Assembly: GCF_024519465.1 (NCBI RefSeq)
Contig: NZ_JALJRW010000004.1
Location: forward strand, 1 to 64,000
Length of the DNA stretch: 64,000 nucleotides
Direction: 5' to 3'
Source: Stenotrophomonas sp. Ste86
Lineage (GTDB): Bacteria > Pseudomonadota > Gammaproteobacteria > Xanthomonadales > Xanthomonadaceae
The translations under genes were made by a program, and so were the position numbers. This document shows, in pieces, positions 39,442 through 48,561 of the stretch. A model generated the notes under the pieces. That model did no database searches. It saw nothing but the letters and a program-made list of their open reading frames with translations, and was not told where the DNA came from. Numbering within the stretch: position 1 is the stretch's first letter; each line of letters begins with the position of its first letter.

Positions 39442-39569
39442 GTAGAGCCACGCCACGCGTGGCTGAAGCCTTCCACGCACCCATTCGCCACCCGGTAGAG
39501 CCACGCCATGCGTGGCTGAAGCCTTCCACGATCCATGTCTGCGAGGAGCCGGCCAGCGGCCGGCACTAC
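39442..39569. repeat. SMAG cluster between fpr and the glutathione peroxidase gene
   Basis: Plus-oriented palindromes at 39442-39464 and 39495-39517 (53-bp period, sharing GAAGCCTTCCACG after the arms). A minus-oriented copy of the GGCCGGC subtype lies at 39547-39569. Confidence 0.8.
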
Positions 39570-39602
39570 CTTGCCGCGATCAGGCGGGGGCGAGTGCCCG
39601 TA

Positions 39603-40085
39603 TCACCCCAGCGCCGCCTCGATATCCCCGCGCAGCGATTCCGGCTTGTCGGTCGGCGCATAGCGTTCCAGCACCTGCCCATCGCGCCCGACCAGGAACT
39701 TGCTGAAGTTCCACTTGATCCCGCGCGTGCCCAGCAGCCCGGACTTCTCCGCCTTGAGCCACTGCCACAGCGGATGCGCGCCCTCGCCGTTGACGTCCAC
39801 CTTGTCCGACAGCGGGAAATCGACCGCGTAGGTCAACGAGCAGAAATTGCGGATCTCGTCGGCGTTGCCCGGCTCCTGGTGCCCGAACTGATCGCACGGG
39901 AACCCGATCACCACCAGCCCGCGTGCCGCGTACTCCCGCCACAACGCCTCCAGCCCCTCGTACTGCGGGGTGAAGCCGCACTTGCTGGCCACGTTGACCA
40001 CCAGCAGCACCTTGCCCCGGTACTGCTCCAGCGGCTGTGGCTGGCCGGTGAGGTCCACGAACGAGAAATCGAATGCGCTGGTCAT
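39603..40085 (-). CDS. Glutathione peroxidase (thiol peroxidase BtuE type)
   Basis: 160 residues. Reduces peroxides with glutathione or thioredoxin. The Cys form of the active site is in VVNVASKCGFTPQY (Cys36), FPCDQFGHQEPG near residue 63 has the resolving Cys and Gln, and KWNFSKFLVGRDG near residue 124 has the catalytic Trp. It is a single gene next to fpr, convergent with it. Confidence 0.92.
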   Translation of the reverse strand: MTSAFDFSFVDLTGQPQPLEQYRGKVLLVVNVASKCGFTPQYEGLEALWREYAARGLVVIGFPCDQFGHQEPGNADEIRNFCSLTYAVDFPLSDKVDVNGEGAHPLWQWLKAEKSGLLGTRGIKWNFSKFLVGRDGQVLERYAPTDKPESLRGDIEAALG

Positions 40086-40150
40086 GGGAAAGGCTCCGGT
40101 GGAAGGGGATCATCTTAGCGCCGTGGGGGTGTGGGGCTGCTGCCGAGAGC

Positions 40151-40173
40151 AGCCACCCATGGGGTGGCTCTAC
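40151..40173 (-). repeat. SMAG palindrome
   Basis: AGCCACCC/GGGTGGCT arms ending in CTAC, in the 262-bp gap between the peroxidase start and the M3 peptidase. The rest of that gap shows nothing recognisable. Confidence 0.75.
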
Positions 40174-40347
40174 CGATTCGGGTTCATGCGGAGGAGGCCA
40201 GCGGGCGGCACCTGCGGTTCCAACACAGCAATCGGACGTCAAGCGATTCGACGCCTGCTCCAACCCGCAATCCCATGCCTTTCGACACAAGCCCCACGCC
40301 ATCGCGCCGGGGTAACCTCGTGCACTTGTCTGACCGGAGAATTCCCC

Positions 40348-42519
40348 TTGACCACCCGCCTTGCCCTTGCCGTCGCCGTGACCCTCGGCCTTGCCCTGCC
40401 CGCCTATTCCGCCGTCGCCGCCGCCCCCGTGGCCGCCAACGCCCAGCAGGCCAACCCGTTCTTCGCCGACAGCCCCCTGCCCCTGCACTACCCGCAGTTC
40501 GACAAGATCAAGGACAGCGACTTCGCGCCCGCCTTCGACGCCGGCATGGCCCAGCAGCTGAAGGAAGTGGAGGCAATCGCCAACAACAAGGCCAAGCCGA
40601 CCTTCGACAACACCCTCATTGCCCTGGAAAAGAGCGGTGACACCCTCGACCGCGCCACCACCGTCTTCTTCAGCCTGGTCGGCGCCGACACCAACGACGC
40701 CCGCAAGAAGCTGCAGGCCGACTACTCGGCCAAGTTCGCCGCCCACAGCGACGCCATCGCCCTCAACGGCAAGCTGTTCGCCCGCATCCAGGCCCTGTAC
40801 GACACCCGCACCCAGCTCGGCCTCGACGCCGAAGGCGTGCGCCTGGTCGAGAAGTACTACGACAGCTACGTCCGCGCCGGCGCCAAGCTCAATGATGCCG
40901 ACAAGACCAAGCTCAAGGCGATGAACGCCGAGCTGGCCAACCTGGGCACGAAGTTCAGCCAGAACGTGCAGAACGAAGTGAATGCCTCGGCCGTTGTGGT
41001 GGACGACGTCAAGCAGCTCGACGGCCTGTCCGCCGAGCAGATCGCTGCCGCCGCCGAAGCCGCCAAGGCCCGCAAGCTGGATGGCAAGTACGTCATCGCC
41101 CTGCTCAACACCACCGGCCAGCCGCCGTTGACCAACCTGCGCAACCGCGAGCTGCGCCAGAAGATCTACGAAGCGTCCGTCACCCGCGGCAGCCGCGGCG
41201 GTGAGTTCGACAACACCGCGCTGGTCTCGCGCATCATGCAGCTGCGCGCCGACAAGGCCAAGCTGATGGGCTTTGCCAACTTCGCCGCGTACAACCTGAC
41301 CAACCAGACCGCCAAGACCCCCGAAGCGGTCAACGCCATGCTCGGCCAGCTCGCCCCGGCTGCGGTGGCCAACGCCAAGCGCGAAGCCGCCGACCTGCAG
41401 GCCATGATCGACAAGGAACAGAAGGCTGCCGGCAAGCCTACCTTCCAGCTCGAAGCGTGGGACTGGGCCTTCTACAGCGAGAAGGTGCGCCAGGCCAAGT
41501 ACAACTTCGACGAGTCCCAGCTCAAGCCGTACTTTGAACTGAAGAACGTACTGGAAAACGGCGTGTTCTTCGCCGCCAACCAGGAATACGGCCTGACCTT
41601 CAAGCAGCGCACCGACCTGCCGGTCTACCACGACGACGTCACCGTCTATGACGTGTTCGATGCCGACGGCAGCCAGCTGGCGATCTTCATCTTCGACCCG
41701 TATGCACGCGCCTCCAAGCGCGGCGGCGCCTGGATGAACTCCTATGTGTCCCAGTCCGAGTTGACCGGCTTCAAGCCGGTGGTGGCCAACCACCTCAACA
41801 TCCCCAAGCCGCCGGCCGGCCAGCCCTCGCTGCTGACCTGGGATGAAGTGACCACCACCTTCCACGAGTTCGGCCACGCCCTGCACGGCATGTTCTCCAA
41901 CGTGAAGTACCCGTACTTCTCCGGCACGGCCGTGCCGCGCGACTTCGTCGAGTTCCCCTCGCAGGTCAATGAAATGTGGTCGGACAACCCGGCCATCCTG
42001 AAGAACTACGCCAAGCACTACCAGAACGGCACCGCGATGCCGCAGGCACTGCTGGACAAGGTGATCGCCGCGGCCAAGTTCAACCAGGGCTTTGCCACCA
42101 CCGAGTACCTCGGTGCGGCCATGCTGGACCAGCGCTGGCACCAGATCGGTCCGGACCAGGTCCCGGCCGCCAAGGACGTGATGGCCTTCGAGCGCGCCGC
42201 GCTGGAGAAGGACGGCATCTACTACGCGCCGGTCCCCCCGCGCTACAAGACCCCCTACTTCAGCCACATCATGGGCGGCTACTCGGCCGGCTACTACGCC
42301 TACATCTGGTCCGAAGTGCTCGATGCCAACACCCAGAAGTGGTTCCGCGAAAACGGTGGCCTGAGCCGCAAGAACGGCGACCATTTCCGCCAGACCCTGC
42401 TGTCCAAGGGCGGCAGCGTGGATGCGATGGAACTGTTCCGCAATTTCGCCGGGCATGAGCCGCAGATCGAACCGCTGCTGGAAAAGCGTGGTTTGACCGG
42501 TGGTGATGGCAAGAAGTAA
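40348..42519 (+). CDS. M3-family zinc peptidase (peptidyl-dipeptidase Dcp-like), exported
   Basis: 723 residues. Zinc metallopeptidase of the thimet oligopeptidase/Dcp family that cleaves short peptides. The zinc motif HEFGHALHGMFSN is near residue 507, with the third ligand in the following EFPSQVNEMWS. A clear signal peptide (TTRLALAVAVTLGLALPAY to SAVA) suggests periplasmic action, unlike the cytosolic E. coli enzyme. The start is TTG at 40348, with GGAG 8 nt upstream and no in-frame ATG that would keep the signal peptide. It is followed by a strong terminator. Confidence 0.9.
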   Translation: MTTRLALAVAVTLGLALPAYSAVAAAPVAANAQQANPFFADSPLPLHYPQFDKIKDSDFAPAFDAGMAQQLKEVEAIANNKAKPTFDNTLIALEKSGDTLDRATTVFFSLVGADTNDARKKLQADYSAKFAAHSDAIALNGKLFARIQALYDTRTQLGLDAEGVRLVEKYYDSYVRAGAKLNDADKTKLKAMNAELANLGTKFSQNVQNEVNASAVVVDDVKQLDGLSAEQIAAAAEAAKARKLDGKYVIALLNTTGQPPLTNLRNRELRQKIYEASVTRGSRGGEFDNTALVSRIMQLRADKAKLMGFANFAAYNLTNQTAKTPEAVNAMLGQLAPAAVANAKREAADLQAMIDKEQKAAGKPTFQLEAWDWAFYSEKVRQAKYNFDESQLKPYFELKNVLENGVFFAANQEYGLTFKQRTDLPVYHDDVTVYDVFDADGSQLAIFIFDPYARASKRGGAWMNSYVSQSELTGFKPVVANHLNIPKPPAGQPSLLTWDEVTTTFHEFGHALHGMFSNVKYPYFSGTAVPRDFVEFPSQVNEMWSDNPAILKNYAKHYQNGTAMPQALLDKVIAAAKFNQGFATTEYLGAAMLDQRWHQIGPDQVPAAKDVMAFERAALEKDGIYYAPVPPRYKTPYFSHIMGGYSAGYYAYIWSEVLDANTQKWFRENGGLSRKNGDHFRQTLLSKGGSVDAMELFRNFAGHEPQIEPLLEKRGLTGGDGKK

Positions 42520-42550
42520 GCGTTCGATTCAACGACGCGTGTAAACAGGA

Positions 42551-42577
42551 CCGCCCGGCAGTGCCGGGCGGTTTTTT
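42551..42577 (+). terminator. Terminator after the M3 peptidase
   Basis: CCGCCCGG (42551-42558) pairs with CCGGGCGG (42564-42571), followed by six T. Past it, ten consecutive C (42604-42613) lie just before the stop of the next gene. Confidence 0.92.
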
Positions 42578-42614
42578 GTTGCCGATCACGTGAGAGGATC
42601 CCGCCCCCCCCCCA

Positions 42615-43007
42615 TCAATGGGCTTGTGGATCAAAGTACGCTTCCCACGTGCAGGACAATGCCGACAGCGCGCAGGCTCGGGTGAACGCCGTCTTCGCGC
42701 GTGCCGGCTCGCTCAGGTTGATCAACGCCACCCCCAGGTTGAAGTAGGCATTTTTGTCCCGGCTGCCCAACGCCAGCGCCCGTCGCAGCGGCGCAAGCGC
42801 CTGCTCGTGCTGACCCCGATCGCATGCAACCGCCCCCAACGCGGTAAGCAACCGCGCATCATCAGGATGGTGGCCCAGTGCATTGGCAAGAAACTCATGC
42901 GCAGACCGCAGCGCTCCCTCCGGATCGGATGCTCCTGCGAAGGCAGATTGAACCCGCTGACCAGCGGCCAGAAGGGCGTCAAGCACGGTCACGTCGTCGA
43001 AGGTCAT
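42615..43007 (-). CDS. Tetratricopeptide-repeat protein
   Basis: 130 residues from the ATG at 43007. Two TPR-like helical pairs: HPDDARLLTALGAVACDRGQHEQALAPLRRALAL and KNAYFNLGVALINLSEPARAKTAFTRAC, with a Cys-rich end. The start is uncertain. The frame stays open to a GTG at 43055 (MIRRLSPKQAANYDVF) and to an ATG at 43139; the GTG version looks coding, the region beyond it less so. It lies downstream of cfa in the same direction. A protein-interaction role is inferred; the partner is unknown. Confidence 0.65.
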   Translation of the reverse strand: MTFDDVTVLDALLAAGQRVQSAFAGASDPEGALRSAHEFLANALGHHPDDARLLTALGAVACDRGQHEQALAPLRRALALGSRDKNAYFNLGVALINLSEPARAKTAFTRACALSALSCTWEAYFDPQAH

Positions 43008-43233
43008 GAACACATCGTAGTTGGCTGCCTGCTTCGGCGACAACCGACGAATCACATGGATTGAGTTCAACAGCGCGGCGTCACAGTGGCGATCAAGCTG
43101 ACAGTGGCAAGAGCAATATTGAAGCCTGATATGACGCATCAACCGTGTTCTCGGATCCTGCTTTGCACAGGTCGCCGAAGCAGCCCTGATCGACCGCCAG
43201 GCCGGCAGGACTGGGGCATCTGCGCCGCCGCCA

Positions 43234-44352
43234 TCACCGCGGCGCGATATACCCACCCGGTACGCCGTTGGGCGACAACACCAACTGCCACAACTGCGAA
43301 TTCCGGCAGCGGAAGCTCGCCATCGACGCCGCCAGGTAGAACCGCCACATCCGCTTGAAGCGCGCGTCGTAGCGCTGCGGGTCAAGCCCGCCCCACGCCT
43401 GCTCGATGTTCAATCGCCATGCCTGCAGCGTGCGGTCGTAATCGGTTCCAAAACTGTGCCAGTCCTCCAGCACGAACAATCCTTCACACGCGGCGGTAAT
43501 CTGCGCCGCCGAGGGCAGCATCGAATTGGGGAAAATGTAGCGGGTAATCCACGGATCGGTGCGATGCCGCGAGATATTGCTGCCGATCGAATGCAGCAGG
43601 AAAAGGCCGTGCGGGTGCAGGCAGCGCCGCGCCATTTCGAAGTAGCCGCGGTAGTTCTTGTCGCCGACATGCTCGAACATGCCGACCGAAAAAACCGCGT
43701 CGAAGGTTTCTTCGACGTCGTGGTAATCCTGCAGCCGGATCTCGATCGGCAACCCGGCGCACAGCTGGCGCGCGTAGTCGGCCTGCTCCTGGGAAATGGT
43801 GATGCCCACGCCGGACACGCCGTAGCGTTCGGCGGCGTACTTCAGGGCTTCGCCCCAACCGCAGCCGATATCGAGCACGTGCTGGCCCGGGCGCAGCCCG
43901 AGCTTGCGGCAGATCAGGTCGAGCTTGGCTTCCTGCGCCGCATCCAGGTCCATCGCATCGCGCCAATAGCCACAGCTGTAGACCAGGCGGCGGCCAAGCA
44001 TCGCTTCGTAGAGGTCGTTGCCGAGGTCATAGTGGCGCTTGCCAACCTCGAAGCTGCCATTGCCGGCCTGCAGGTTGAACAGACGCGCCTTGAGCGCGTC
44101 GGCGACTTCGCGCCAGCCGTGCACGCGATCGTCCAGGTGTGCCTGCATCAGGTGATACAGGAAGTCGTCCAGCGCGGCGGCGTCCCACTGGCCGTCCATG
44201 TAGCTCTCGCCCAGGCCGAGTGAGCCGTGAGCCATGACCCGCGTGTAGAACTGCGGGTCATGGACGTGGATGTCATGCGGCCGGTCACCGTCGACGGTGA
44301 TTCCCGCGTCGTGCAGCAACAGCGTCACTCGTCGTTGCAGTCCCGCGTCCAC
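43234..44352 (-). CDS. cfa: Cyclopropane-fatty-acyl-phospholipid synthase
   Basis: Methylates unsaturated acyl chains of membrane phospholipids using S-adenosylmethionine. 372 residues (E. coli 382). HYDLGNDLYEAMLGRRLVYSCGYW near residue 107 is the family hallmark. The SAM-binding VLDIGCGWGEALKYAAERYG is near residue 158 and the bicarbonate/catalytic region GMFEHVGDKNYRGYF near residue 217. It lies 14 nt downstream of the lipoprotein gene at 44367, so the two are probably cotranscribed. Confidence 0.94.
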   Translation of the reverse strand: MDAGLQRRVTLLLHDAGITVDGDRPHDIHVHDPQFYTRVMAHGSLGLGESYMDGQWDAAALDDFLYHLMQAHLDDRVHGWREVADALKARLFNLQAGNGSFEVGKRHYDLGNDLYEAMLGRRLVYSCGYWRDAMDLDAAQEAKLDLICRKLGLRPGQHVLDIGCGWGEALKYAAERYGVSGVGITISQEQADYARQLCAGLPIEIRLQDYHDVEETFDAVFSVGMFEHVGDKNYRGYFEMARRCLHPHGLFLLHSIGSNISRHRTDPWITRYIFPNSMLPSAAQITAACEGLFVLEDWHSFGTDYDRTLQAWRLNIEQAWGGLDPQRYDARFKRMWRFYLAASMASFRCRNSQLWQLVLSPNGVPGGYIAPR

Positions 44353-44366
44353 GTCGCCTCCGTCGA

Positions 44367-45227
44367 TCAGCCCTGGGCAAACAATCCCGCATACGCCGCA
44401 CCGACATGCGGCGCCAGTACGTTGGCCGGCACATCCACGGTCTGGGTGCCATCCGAATACGGCCCCACCTGGTAGGGCGGGAACACGAAGCGTACCGCGC
44501 TGATCTTGCCATCGGTGCCGGTCAGCGGCTGGAACTGGCTGAAGTTCTCCGCGCTCGGCTCGGTGCCGTCGGCGATCATCCGGCTGGCGCTGCGCAGCGA
44601 TTCCTGCAGTTGGCCCGGCTCCATGTCTTCGCTGCTCAAGCGGGTGGCCACGCGCTCGCGCAGCTGGTCACCGATGTAATCGCTGACCGCCTTCCAGCCC
44701 TTGGCATCTGCCACCAGCTTGTCGGCGGTGAGCATCTGCTGCTGTTCGGGCAGCCACACGAAGCGCGCCACCAGCGGCTCGCCATGGGCACCGCCGGTGT
44801 AGCGGCTGCCATCGGCGCTCACCACCACCAGTTGCGGGGTTTCCAGCACTTTTTCGAAGCTCAGCGACAGCTCGTAGGGCATGGTCGGCTTGTCGTTGCC
44901 CAGACCATCGACGGCCTGCTGCAACTCGCCGCGCGCGGCAGTGGCGTAATCGGCCAAGGCCTTGGCCAGGCCCGGGTACTTGGCGATATCGGTCGGGTAG
45001 CTGATCCCGATGACGGCCTGCGGCGTGTTTTCGATCACGTCGCGCAGCTCAACCGGCGCTGCGGCGACAGGCGTTTCAATGTTCGCCGGCTGCGGGGCGG
45101 TCGCGCCATCGGCCGGTGCCGTGGCGGTGTCGCCCGCGTCGCGCTTGCAACCCGCCACCAGCACCAGGCCCACGGCCATGGCCAACGCGCTGGCGCGCAG
45201 CGCGCGACGGTTTACTACGATGTTCAT
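44367..45227 (-). CDS. DUF3298-domain lipoprotein (RsiV-like)
   Basis: 286 residues. The lipobox VAGC gives the lipidated Cys at residue 27. The sequence ISYPTDIAKYPGLAKALADY is followed by GSRYTGGAHGEPLVARFVWLPE and, near the C-terminus, FVFPPYQVGPYSDGTQTVDVP, the DUF4163/DUF3298 pattern. The same C-terminal domain occurs in the lysozyme-binding anti-sigma RsiV. The start at 45227 has AGGGG 8 nt upstream. The function here is not known. It precedes cfa in the same direction. Confidence 0.83.
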   Translation of the reverse strand: MNIVVNRRALRASALAMAVGLVLVAGCKRDAGDTATAPADGATAPQPANIETPVAAAPVELRDVIENTPQAVIGISYPTDIAKYPGLAKALADYATAARGELQQAVDGLGNDKPTMPYELSLSFEKVLETPQLVVVSADGSRYTGGAHGEPLVARFVWLPEQQQMLTADKLVADAKGWKAVSDYIGDQLRERVATRLSSEDMEPGQLQESLRSASRMIADGTEPSAENFSQFQPLTGTDGKISAVRFVFPPYQVGPYSDGTQTVDVPANVLAPHVGAAYAGLFAQG

Positions 45228-45290
45228 TGCAATCCCCTTGTTGAAACCCAGCATCATGGTGTGTCGTCCCTGAAGCGAGACCGCCCGCGG

Positions 45291-45605
45291 TCAACCGGCG
45301 AGCAGGTCGTCGTATTCCTCGTGTCGTTGCATGAAGGCTTCGGCGTAGGCACACGCCGGCACCACTTTGTATTTGTGTTCGCGCGCATAGCGTAGCGCCA
45401 CCTTGGTCAACTCCCCGGCAGTACCGCGCCCGGCGATCGGCTCAGGCACCTCGGTGTGGGTGATGACCATCCGCTTCTGTCGTTTCAGCGACGTGATCTG
45501 GTAGTCCAGCAGCGCCAGGTGCCCCTGGATCCGGGCCTGGAAACGGTGGTTGGCCAGATCGTGCTCCACCTCGTACGCCAATCCGGGCGGGGTGACCGAA
45601 GCCAT
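45291..45605 (-). CDS. Small GNAT acetyltransferase (NATD1/YidJ type)
   Basis: 104 residues, the compact GNAT fold of the NATD1 group. LDYQITSLKRQKRMVITHTEVPEPIAGRGTAGELTKVALRYAREH includes the acetyl-CoA loop (GRGTAGELTK), and VVPACAYAEAFMQRHEEY is the typical C-terminus. AGGAG lies 10 nt before the start at 45605. The substrate is unknown. Confidence 0.85.
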   Translation of the reverse strand: MASVTPPGLAYEVEHDLANHRFQARIQGHLALLDYQITSLKRQKRMVITHTEVPEPIAGRGTAGELTKVALRYAREHKYKVVPACAYAEAFMQRHEEYDDLLAG

Positions 45606-45856
45606 GGGCGGTGTCTCCTGCGGCAACTGACGCGATAGTGCGCAGCGTAGCGCCATGATCGCGTGAAGCCTGAACAGGGGCAAGCAGCGACGCTGAGCGT
45701 CACTTCCGGACCCCGTGCCCTGCCCGGGCAGGACGGGGGCACCGGCGCCTTGCCACGCGGCCGGTCATCGCCATGCCGCCATCAAAGCGCGGTGCTGGGC
45801 GCCGCTAAAGTCTCGTTGGTTCAAGCCGATACCGGTAGCGGACAGGGCGTGAAAGC

Positions 45857-45871
45857 TGGCACGAGTTTTGC
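45857..45871 (+). promoter_or_regulatory. Sigma-54 (RpoN) promoter
   Basis: TGGCACG-AGTT-TTGC (45857-45871) matches the -24/-12 consensus TGGCACG-N4-TTGC at every fixed position, with GG and GC separated by exactly 10 nt. The predicted start is near 45883, about 29 nt before the 58-residue gene. The gap 45606-45911 holds this element and no other recognisable feature. Confidence 0.8.
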
Positions 45872-45911
45872 GACACCTGCCTGCCCGAATCCGTTTTACC
45901 AGGAGGTCCTC

Positions 45912-46088
45912 ATGGACAACGCACCTACCTCCCCGGCCCCGGCCGATGCCGACAGCTCGCTGCTGGAAGGCCTGTTCCAGCTGGCCGTGAACGGCCAGAC
46001 CAACGGCTGGGAATTCGATCAGATCGACAACGAGGTCTACGCCCGCCTGCTCAGCGCGTACGGCACCGACGGCAAGAAAGTAGCGTAA
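45912..46088 (+). CDS. 58-residue acidic small protein, unknown
   Basis: I do not recognise this protein. It has a Pro/Ala-rich N-terminus (MDNAPTSPAPADADSS), then LLEGLFQLAVNGQTNGWEF, an amphipathic helix-like segment, then YARLLSAYGTDGKKVA. There is no signal peptide or membrane helix, so it is probably cytosolic. AGGAGGT, an ideal ribosome-binding site, lies 5 nt before the ATG, and a sigma-54 promoter precedes it. The combination suggests a real, strongly and conditionally expressed gene. Confidence 0.75.
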   Translation: MDNAPTSPAPADADSSLLEGLFQLAVNGQTNGWEFDQIDNEVYARLLSAYGTDGKKVA

Positions 46089-46199
46089 CGCGTCGTTTGC
46101 AGGGGGCACGACCCACGGTCGCGCCCTTCCGCCGGCTGCTGCCGGCGTTCCTGGACCCGGCAGGTGCCGACCGTGGATCGGTACGGCGGTATCCCGGCA

Positions 46200-46823
46200 T
46201 CACCCCAGCGGACGGAAGCTCGGGTTGCTCAGCTCGCGCAGGAAGTGCTCGAAAATCGCCGGGCGCATCGCCAGCATGAAGATCACCCCGAACGCGGCAC
46301 CGGCCAGGTGCGCGCTGTGGTTGATGCGGTCGCCGCCACGGCGGTCCATCCAGATGCTGTAGCCCACATAGAACGCCGCGTAGATGATCGCCGGCGCCGG
46401 GATGAAGAACACGAAGATCACGCTCCACGGGCTGAGCAGGATGAAGGCGAACAACACCGCCGACACCGCGCCCGACGCGCCCAGGCTGAGGTAGTTCGGG
46501 TTCTTCTGGTTCTTCAGGTAGCTGGGCAGGATCGACATCACCAGCGCGCCGAGATAGAACGCCGGATACGTCAGGTAGCTGCCGGTCAGCTGGATCATCA
46601 CCGACTCGATCTGGCCGCCGAAGAAGAACAGCGTGATCATGTTGAACGCCAGGTGCGCCAGATCCGCGTGGATGAACCCGTAGGTCACCAGGCGGTCGTA
46701 CTGGCGGAGGCGGTCCACCGCCGGCGGCCACAGGATCAGGCGGTCGCCGAGCTTGCGATTCTTGAACGCCATCCACGACACGATGACGGTGATGGCGATC
46801 AGCAGCAGGTTGACGGGGGTCAT
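46200..46823 (-). CDS. Rhomboid-family intramembrane serine protease
   Basis: 207 residues, about six helices. The catalytic Ser is in LSLGASGAVSAV (GxSG), and the catalytic His in NHSAHLAGAAFG. HADLAHLAFNMITLFFFG near residue 52 is the usual L1/H2 motif (HxxxxHxxxN). It starts 8 nt after the POT transporter stop, so they form an operon. The substrate is unknown. Confidence 0.88.
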   Translation of the reverse strand: MTPVNLLLIAITVIVSWMAFKNRKLGDRLILWPPAVDRLRQYDRLVTYGFIHADLAHLAFNMITLFFFGGQIESVMIQLTGSYLTYPAFYLGALVMSILPSYLKNQKNPNYLSLGASGAVSAVLFAFILLSPWSVIFVFFIPAPAIIYAAFYVGYSIWMDRRGGDRINHSAHLAGAAFGVIFMLAMRPAIFEHFLRELSNPSFRPLG

Positions 46824-46831
46824 GTCAGGGC

Positions 46832-48394
46832 TCAGGCCGTACGGTAGTTGTCGACCATACGATAGCGCCTGGCATACCAACCGAAGGCCAACGCGGCGAG
46901 GAAGGCGAAACCGGCGAAGAAGAACATCAGGAACGCGGCCTCGCTCAGGCCGGTACTGGCGATCTTGTGGGTCACCGTATCGTTGCGCACGGCAGCGTTG
47001 GACAGCAGCACCCACAGGTTGCCGATGGTGGTGGTCAGGTTCCAGAAGCTCATGACCACGCCCTTCATCGCCTGCGGCGCCTGGCTGTAGGCGAACTCCA
47101 GGCCGGTGGCCGAGACCAGCACCTCACCGAAGGTCAGCAATGCGTAGGGCAGCATCTGCCAGAAAATCGACATGACGTTGCCGCCATCCATCATCACCTG
47201 GATGCCACCGACCACGACCCAGGCCAGGCCGCTGAAGGCGATGCCCACGGTCATGCGGCGCAGCGCGGTGGGCTCGACGCCGAAGCGGCGCAGCGCCGGG
47301 TACAGCACCAGGTTGTTGAACGGGATCAGGATCATCACCAGCAGCGGGTTCAGCGCCTGCATCTGCGAGGCGGTGAACCAGCTCGGCATGGCCATCTGCT
47401 GGCCCTGCAGCACCCAGGTGGACGCCTTCTGGTCGAACAGCGAGAAGAACGGGGTGGTCAGGGCGAAGATCACCAGCACCCGCAGCACCGAACGCACGCC
47501 TTCGACCGCGTCGGCCGGGTGCACCGCGCGGGCGCGGTCGAGCTGGATCCAGGTACCGCCACCGATACCGACCAGCAGCAGCACCAGCGCGATGCACAGG
47601 CAGATCACGATGCCGAGGCTGCCGACCAGGCCCAGCGAGGCCACCGCCAGCACCGCGCCGAGGATCGCCAGGGTGCGGCCCGGACGGCCCTTGCCCGGGA
47701 CCTCTGCCGACAGCGCGCTACGCACCACGTTGCCGAACGAATGCGGGTCCTTCGGCGGCAGCGGCACGAGCACGTAACGCTTGCGTCCCAGCCAGAACAC
47801 GAAGGTGGCCACGAACATCAGGATGCCCGGGATGCCGAATGCCCACTGCGGGCCCAGGTTCTTCAGCGCCAGCGGGATCAGCAGCGAGGCGAACAGCGAG
47901 CCGAAGTTGATGATCCAGTAGAAGGCGTCGAACACGACCTTGGCCAGATGCTTGTTGCTCTGGTCGAACTGGTCGCCCATGAAGGAGGCCACCAGCGGCT
48001 TGATCCCGCCGGCGCCCAGCGCGATCAGGCCCAGGCCGAGGAAGAAGCCCTCCCGGCTGTCCTCGAACACGGCCAGGCAGGCGTGGCCGGCGCAGTAGAT
48101 CAGGCTGAACCACAAAATGGTGTGGTACTTGCCGAAGAACTTGTCGGCCAGCCAGCCACCGAGCAGCGGGAAGAAATACACGCCGATCATGAAGCTGTGC
48201 ATGATGTCCTTGGCCTCGCCCGCACGGCCTTCGGCGGTGATCTCCTGCAGCAGCAGCGAGGTGATCAGGAACTGCACCAGGATGTTGCGCATCCCGTAGA
48301 AACTGAACCGCTCGCAGGCCTCATTGCCAATGATGTACGGGATCTGGCCTGGCAACTTTCCTTTGCCGGGGCTGGCGGCTGCGATCGTGCTCAT
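46832..48394 (-). CDS. POT-family proton-coupled oligopeptide transporter
   Basis: 520 residues, 12-14 membrane helices. The proton-coupling GNEACERFSFYGMRN near residue 23 matches the ExxERF motif of DtpA-like di/tripeptide symporters. FMGDQFDQSNKHL and FDAFYWIINFGS near residue 145 are further PTR2 signatures. It imports short peptides across the inner membrane. The rhomboid gene follows within 8 nt. Peptide import fits with the exported M3 peptidase upstream, though there is no direct link. Confidence 0.92.
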   Translation of the reverse strand: MSTIAAASPGKGKLPGQIPYIIGNEACERFSFYGMRNILVQFLITSLLLQEITAEGRAGEAKDIMHSFMIGVYFFPLLGGWLADKFFGKYHTILWFSLIYCAGHACLAVFEDSREGFFLGLGLIALGAGGIKPLVASFMGDQFDQSNKHLAKVVFDAFYWIINFGSLFASLLIPLALKNLGPQWAFGIPGILMFVATFVFWLGRKRYVLVPLPPKDPHSFGNVVRSALSAEVPGKGRPGRTLAILGAVLAVASLGLVGSLGIVICLCIALVLLLVGIGGGTWIQLDRARAVHPADAVEGVRSVLRVLVIFALTTPFFSLFDQKASTWVLQGQQMAMPSWFTASQMQALNPLLVMILIPFNNLVLYPALRRFGVEPTALRRMTVGIAFSGLAWVVVGGIQVMMDGGNVMSIFWQMLPYALLTFGEVLVSATGLEFAYSQAPQAMKGVVMSFWNLTTTIGNLWVLLSNAAVRNDTVTHKIASTGLSEAAFLMFFFAGFAFLAALAFGWYARRYRMVDNYRTA

Positions 48395-48561
48395 CCTATG
48401 GGGCTGTCCTGCGAATACGAAAGTGCGGGAGCTTACCGGAAGCCCCCGAGCGGCGCACGCTGCGCCCCTACGTGACAGTAGACGGCGAACATGGCAGCGG
48501 ATCGCCGCAGATCGCAACGGAAGTCACGAAGCCTCGACGGCGCAAGCGTAAACTTATCGTT

